DNA of 8,655 nt, from contig CAKQNH010000151.1 in assembly GCA_934255105.1 (NCBI GenBank), positions 1-8,655 on the forward strand, read 5' to 3'. This document shows, in pieces, positions 5,316 through 8,655 of the stretch. A model generated the notes under the pieces. The model was not told where the DNA came from. It ran no database searches and was given only the letters and a program-made list of their open reading frames with translations. Within the stretch, counting starts at the first letter, position 1. Every line of letters begins with the position of its first letter. This stretch comes from an uncultured Pirellulaceae bacterium. Its GTDB lineage: Bacteria; Planctomycetota; Planctomycetia; Pirellulales; Pirellulaceae. The position numbers and the translations under genes are program-made.

Positions 5316-6686
5316 ATGTCTGCCGTCGTGAATCCAACGAACCAAAAAGAGTTTGCAACAACGGTCGTCCAGCGTCTGCGAGCGGCTGGGCACACTGCCC
5401 TGTGGGCGGGAGGTTGCGTGCGCGATTTGCTGCTGGGGATTGAGCCGTTGGACTATGACGTGGCTACTTCGGCGACACCCGATCAGGTGCGTGAGCTGTT
5501 TGGCTATCGTCACACGCTGCCGGTGGGTGCTGCCTTTGGCGTGGTGATCGTGCTGGGCAAGCCTCGTCATGCGGTGCAAGTGGAAGTGGCTACGTTTCGA
5601 ACCGATGCAGCCTACAGCGATGGTCGGCATCCGGACGCGGTCATTTTCAGCACGCCGCAGGAGGATGCTCAGCGCCGCGATTTCACAATTAATGGCATGT
5701 TCTACGATCCGCTGACCGCAGCCGTCATCGACTATGTTGGGGGACAAGCCGATTTGCAGCACGGATGTCTGCGCGCGATCGGGTTCGCCGACGATCGCAT
5801 TGGCGAAGACAAACTGCGGATGTTGCGAGCGGTGCGTTTTTCCGCTCGTTTTGGCTTTACCATCGAAGCCGCTACACGGCGAGCGATTGCGCGGCACGCG
5901 GCGGAAGTGAATTGTGTCAGCGGTGAGCGCATCTGGACCGAAATCCGCAAAACGCTGCAAACGTCGCGCGCAGCTTGGGCTGTCGAGGAATGGTTTCAAC
6001 TGAACCTGCTACAGCACATCTTGCCCGAAGTGGCCGCTGTTTGGCCCGCGCAGCGATTGGCTGCACGTCGTTTGTTGGACTCGCTCGACGGTGTTGAACC
6101 ACTCCCCGACGCGGCAGACATCCACAGCCAGGTGCGCGCTGCTCGCGGGCGATCCGCCGACTGGCTCGATCGTCTGTGTGGTCTACTGTGGATCGCTCTG
6201 GAGCAGGCTGCTAATGGAAATGCAGATAACCTCAATGTGAGCGTCGATTCGCTGGTGCAGTCGCTCAAGACACGCTTGAAGGTGCCCAACGAGGTAGGCG
6301 ATACGCTGCGTCATGTGCTGCCTGCCCAGCGCGAATTGGTCGGCGCGCAGCGAAGGCCTTGGTCTCAGGTGCAGCCGTGGTTGGTCGACGCCTGTGCAGA
6401 CCGCGCAGTGGCTTTGTATGAAGCTCGAGGAAGCCTTGTGGAGAATGCCGAGCAGGTAGCTGCTTGGCGCGAGACCAGCGAGTGGCTGCACCAGAAGTTG
6501 GCATTGCCTCGCGAGCAGCTCGACCCGGCACCGTTGTTGCTGGGGCATGATCTGATCGGGCTGGGGCTGACGCCCAGTCCACGATTTGGGGAGCTGCTCA
6601 GCCAAGCCCGCCAGAGGCAACTGGATCAACTCCTGCCCGATCGCCCCGCAGCGCTACGCTGGCTGCGAGAGCAAGTGGGGCTTTGA
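5316..6686 (+). CDS. cca: tRNA nucleotidyltransferase (CCA-adding type)
   Basis: The enzyme adds or repairs the 3'-CCA of tRNAs using CTP and ATP without a nucleic acid template. The 456-aa product is a class II nucleotidyltransferase. AGGCVRDLLLG (31-41) is the phosphate-binding signature, and DYD (46-48) holds the two catalytic metal-binding aspartates. EVATFRTDAAYSDGRHP (90-106) and RRDFTINGMFYDP (120-132) give the flexible-loop/nucleotide motifs, and LRMLRAVRFSARFGF is the helical neck. The C-terminal part is long and divergent, ending with HDLIGLGLTPSPRFGELL. Such enzymes are hard to tell from poly(A) polymerase or from A- or CC-only forms; a full CCA enzyme is the default. The frame is open back to TTG 5253, with ATG also at 5280, but ATG 5316 is one base after the preceding stop and about 15 residues before the conserved region, so it is preferred. 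Confidence 0.92.
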   Translation: MSAVVNPTNQKEFATTVVQRLRAAGHTALWAGGCVRDLLLGIEPLDYDVATSATPDQVRELFGYRHTLPVGAAFGVVIVLGKPRHAVQVEVATFRTDAAYSDGRHPDAVIFSTPQEDAQRRDFTINGMFYDPLTAAVIDYVGGQADLQHGCLRAIGFADDRIGEDKLRMLRAVRFSARFGFTIEAATRRAIARHAAEVNCVSGERIWTEIRKTLQTSRAAWAVEEWFQLNLLQHILPEVAAVWPAQRLAARRLLDSLDGVEPLPDAADIHSQVRAARGRSADWLDRLCGLLWIALEQAANGNADNLNVSVDSLVQSLKTRLKVPNEVGDTLRHVLPAQRELVGAQRRPWSQVQPWLVDACADRAVALYEARGSLVENAEQVAAWRETSEWLHQKLALPREQLDPAPLLLGHDLIGLGLTPSPRFGELLSQARQRQLDQLLPDRPAALRWLREQVGL

Positions 6687-6689
6687 TTT

Positions 6690-6731
6690 GGCTCGCCTAA
6701 TGTGGCTCGCTTAATGTGGCTCGCCTAATGT
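6690..6731 (+). repeat. 14-bp tandem repeat, three copies
   Basis: Three 14-base units, GGCTCGCCTAATGT (6690-6703), GGCTCGCTTAATGT (6704-6717) and GGCTCGCCTAATGT (6718-6731), differ at one base and start three bases after the cca stop. The next GGCTCG (6732-6737) opens the hairpin arm, so the minisatellite looks like amplification of the outer edge of that arm. Confidence 0.9.
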
Positions 6732-6793
6732 GGCTCGACGCTCCGCGTCGGTATTGCCAGCAGGACTCGCGACGCGGAGCGTCGAGCCACATT
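6727..6793. terminator. 24-bp perfect inverted repeat, likely two-way terminator
   Basis: The arm 6727-6750 (AATGTGGCTCGACG then CTCCGCGTCG) is the exact reverse complement of 6770-6793, with a 19-base spacer. Each arm also contains its own small hairpin, CGACGC-TCC-GCGTCG or its complement. It sits in the 170-base gap between the converging cca and secreted-protein genes. The stem is GC-rich and the flanks are only weakly T-rich, so termination is inferred from position, not from a classic T tract. Confidence 0.6.
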
Positions 6794-6856
6794 TCACTCG
6801 CGACGCGGAGCGTCGAGCCACATTTCACTCACGACGCGGAGCGTCGAGCCACATTG
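6765..6856. repeat. 31-bp tandem repeat, three copies, one hairpin each
   Basis: Units start at 6765, 6796 and 6827 (period 31) and begin ACTCGCGACGCGGAGCGTCG; the third has A for G at its fifth base and ends early. All contain CGACGC-GGA-GCGTCG, a small self-complementary stem. The array ends at 6856, the base next to the stop codon (6857-6859) of the reverse-strand gene, so transcripts of that gene run straight into it. The left arm at 6727-6750 is the same element inverted. Confidence 0.92.
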
Positions 6857-7843
6857 CTAGCGCAGCGCGATGCGGCCACCGCGACTGAGAAACACTTTGG
6901 GGTCATCGACTACCCAAGGAGTAGTCCAGTTTACTCCGTCGTCGCCATTGACGACGTTATAGAAAAATGAGCGGAAACGCTTGCAGCGGTAGCCATAGGG
7001 CAATTGGGACGTGATGTAGTCGGCCTGGGTCAGATCTTCGACTCCCGGCTTGGCATAGTAGTGCACCAAGCCGTCGGGAGAAAAGGACATGCCCAACGTC
7101 CACCATCCGGTGGTGGTAATTTGAGGACCTTTGGCATCGCCGCCATTGCGGTCAGCACGGACGCGGAAGTAGGCGAAATCGTGCTCCTGCCCCGATTCGT
7201 GTTTGCTTTCCAAAATGATAAACAGGCCGGGCCAGTACACGCCCTCTTCCTCTTCATCCTCCTTCTTGGAGACAAAGAAACGTTTGGGGTTGAATTTAGG
7301 TACGTCTGTTTCCAGGGCGACTCGAAAGGCGAAATGCGGTCCGCTGCGATGTTCCCACTCGTCGATCGGCGGCAGGAAGACGCGAGTCGTCACGCTCGGC
7401 GCCTGAGAAACGTCGATGGGACCACCCAGTCGGTACTGGAGATTGGCAATGAAGTCCTCTTGGTGCATGGTGTGGCTGGGGCGATTGGGGATTCCCGTGT
7501 AGAGCGATTGCAGCAGCAAAGCCCCTTGGCTGCCCGGCAAGCCGCCGGGAGGAGTATCCACTCGCTGCACCACGTCGGGGTGTCCACGCTTAACGCCTTC
7601 GAACCAGCGCCCATTCTTGGACTTGCCAATGGGCGCATTCTGCCGCTTGTCTATGTCGGCGCTGCTCTTGGGATTGTTGGGGACATACTCCCAATCTGGA
7701 TCCTCGAAGTCATCGCCAACTTGTGTTAATTCTGACCCCGTGCCAGGTACAAACGCGGTGGCTGAACTCTGCGCCAGGCTGGTCCCAGCCATGCAGCAAC
7801 CAATGCAAATTCCCGCGATCCAACTAAGTGCCATTATTCGCAT
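6857..7843 (-). CDS. secreted protein, possibly with a lectin/glucanase-like beta fold
   Basis: A 328-aa protein with a Sec signal peptide (hydrophobic 5-20, cleavage likely after SLA at 24). I do not recognise a named family. The mature part opens with DDFEDPDWEY (44-53) and continues with GRWFEGVKRGHPDVVQRV (78-95) and TPPGGLPGSQGALLLQS (97-113). It then shows alternating strands such as TTRVFLPPIDEW (152-163) and HFAFRVALE (170-178). This 'DDFE...W...GS.GAL' pattern recalls secreted concanavalin A-like jelly-roll proteins; that is an inference. An acidic run KKEDEEEE (193-200) interrupts the strands, probably as a surface loop. Only a few cysteines, no C-terminal anchor or sorting domain. 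The ATG at 7843 is preceded on its strand by GAAGGGAA, supporting the start. Divergent from the DUF4254 gene. Confidence 0.78.
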   Translation of the reverse strand: MRIMALSWIAGICIGCCMAGTSLAQSSATAFVPGTGSELTQVGDDFEDPDWEYVPNNPKSSADIDKRQNAPIGKSKNGRWFEGVKRGHPDVVQRVDTPPGGLPGSQGALLLQSLYTGIPNRPSHTMHQEDFIANLQYRLGGPIDVSQAPSVTTRVFLPPIDEWEHRSGPHFAFRVALETDVPKFNPKRFFVSKKEDEEEEGVYWPGLFIILESKHESGQEHDFAYFRVRADRNGGDAKGPQITTTGWWTLGMSFSPDGLVHYYAKPGVEDLTQADYITSQLPYGYRCKRFRSFFYNVVNGDDGVNWTTPWVVDDPKVFLSRGGRIALR

Positions 7844-8072
7844 CGAGCGATTCCCTTCGTGTCAAACGCCATGTCGCTCACCAATTGGCCAGACCTGGGC
7901 GTGGCGAGCGTCCTGTTAAAGTGTCTATCGGACATCGGCCGCCTTATATTCGTCATAAACTGCACGTAAATTTGCCAGACCTCGCAAAGTCGATCTGGCT
8001 TGCCCAAATTCCGGTATTCATGGTAGAACATGCCGCATCTTCGTTACCCCATTCAGCAAGGAATAGCTAGCA
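7844..8072. promoter_or_regulatory. divergent intergenic region with a repeated GCCAGACCT motif
   Basis: No gene is supported in these 229 bases; a reverse frame at 7834-8031 has no family resemblance. GCCAGACCT occurs at 7888-7896 and again at 7974-7982, both preceded by an AATT-containing stretch. The second copy also forms an inverted repeat, GCCAGA (7974-7979) with TCTGGC (7994-7999). These could be operator-like sites for either gene. AAGGA at 8058-8062 is the probable ribosome binding site of the gene at 8073. Confidence 0.4.
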
Positions 8073-8655
8073 ATGATCGACGTTCAACAAGTATTGGAAT
8101 TGCACGAGCGAACGGTTGCCCTGTGGCACTACGAACCGATTAGCAATGACTGCCAAGGTGTGATGCAGTTGGTCTGCCAACAGCACATATTCAATTACGA
8201 ACTGTGGCATCAGGAGGACATCGCCCGCAGTCCCAACGTCAGCGACGCAGAGATTGCGCAAGTCAAACGCGCCATCGATCGCCTGAACCAAGCGCGAAAC
8301 GACCACATTGAGAAACTCGATGATTGGCTGACAGACCAGCTAAACCGACAGCAGATTGCACCCGCCGCGCAGGCCAAGCAGAACACGGAGACGCCTGGCA
8401 GCGCCATCGATCGCCTGAGCATCATGGCTCTGCGGTTATACCACTATCGCGAGCAACTGCAGCGCACCGACACCGATGACCAACACGCAGCTAAAGTCGA
8501 CCAGCGGATCGCACTATGCGAGGAGCAGCGTCGCGATCTCAGCCGTTCTCTGGAAGAGTTGCTAGCCGCCATCTTGGCAGGTGAGCGGGTGCATAAGACC
8601 TACCGCCAGATGAAAATGTACAACGATCCATCGCTCAATCCCTACTTGTATCAAC
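8073..8655 (+). CDS. DUF4254 family protein (3' end outside window)
   Basis: The frame stays open from ATG 8073 to the window edge (194 full codons), so the gene is cut by the edge, not broken. It matches the DUF4254 type: TVALWHYEP (14-22), NYELWHQEDIARSP (41-54), AQVKRAIDRLNQARND (62-77), NTETPGSAIDRLSIMALRLYHY (residues 104-125), then a charged helical stretch and VHKTYRQMKMYNDP near the edge. The protein is almost wholly helical, with no signal peptide or membrane segment. Its function is unknown. The most conserved residues, Trp45-His46-Glu48-Asp49-Arg52 and Asp113-Arg114-Leu115, probably form the core or an active site. AAGGA ten bases upstream supports the start. Family length is roughly 200 aa, so little is missing. 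Confidence 0.88.
   Translation, partial: MIDVQQVLELHERTVALWHYEPISNDCQGVMQLVCQQHIFNYELWHQEDIARSPNVSDAEIAQVKRAIDRLNQARNDHIEKLDDWLTDQLNRQQIAPAAQAKQNTETPGSAIDRLSIMALRLYHYREQLQRTDTDDQHAAKVDQRIALCEEQRRDLSRSLEELLAAILAGERVHKTYRQMKMYNDPSLNPYLYQ

Noticed and set aside
7834..8031. Small reverse-strand gene of 65 codons upstream of the secreted protein
   Set aside because: It overlaps the signal-peptide start of the secreted protein, has no Shine-Dalgarno that I can see and no recognisable motif.
1..8655. Defence island, prophage, integrative element or toxin-antitoxin pair
   Set aside because: No integrase, transposase, nuclease, or paired small genes are present; the genes are chiefly housekeeping or lineage-specific hypothetical ones.

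Overview
The window looks like ordinary chromosome from a planctomycete, most likely a Pirellulaceae/Rhodopirellula-type bacterium. The reasons are several lineage-restricted protein types (a Cys-rich exported protein with a CGEVYVDEWIS motif, a PH-domain membrane protein with an ERSLWKGGYSPKAM motif, a DUF4254 protein), moderately high GC, frequent starts without a clear Shine-Dalgarno, and short palindromic repeats in the intergenic spaces. This assignment rests on family recognition by eye, not on a search.

Layout. Positions 3-41 may hold the last codons of an upstream gene, followed at 44-77 by a good intrinsic terminator. A structured GC-rich leader (84-321) precedes moaC (322-828, molybdenum cofactor step 1). 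A tandem 42-bp repeat (840-957) separates moaC from a long-chain polyprenyl diphosphate synthase gene (1025-2098). That gene converges on nrdR (2734-2255, minus), with two 30-bp palindromic repeats between them. nrdR is divergent from a membrane-anchored bacterial PH-domain gene (2985-3587), which converges on a gene for a Cys-rich exported protein (4555-3827, minus). Divergent from that is a two-gene unit: an uncharacterised 202-aa protein (4706-5314) and, one base after its stop, a tRNA nucleotidyltransferase (CCA-adding type, 5316-6686). This unit converges on a secreted protein gene (7843-6857, minus) across a dense hairpin/tandem-repeat block (6690-6856). Finally a DUF4254 gene starts at 8073 and runs off the right edge.

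The identified genes are mostly unlinked housekeeping functions: Moco synthesis, isoprenoid/quinone side chain, control of ribonucleotide reductase, and tRNA 3' end maturation. I see no phage, transposase, CRISPR, toxin-antitoxin or biosynthetic cluster, and no RNA gene. The least explained material is the repeats: each of the three convergent gene junctions carries a different inverted repeat, and the moaC-polyprenyl synthase gap carries a fourth, tandem one. The uncharacterised protein coupled to the CCA enzyme and the Cys-rich exported protein are the most interesting protein-level leads. I did not find convincing evidence of a new multi-gene system.
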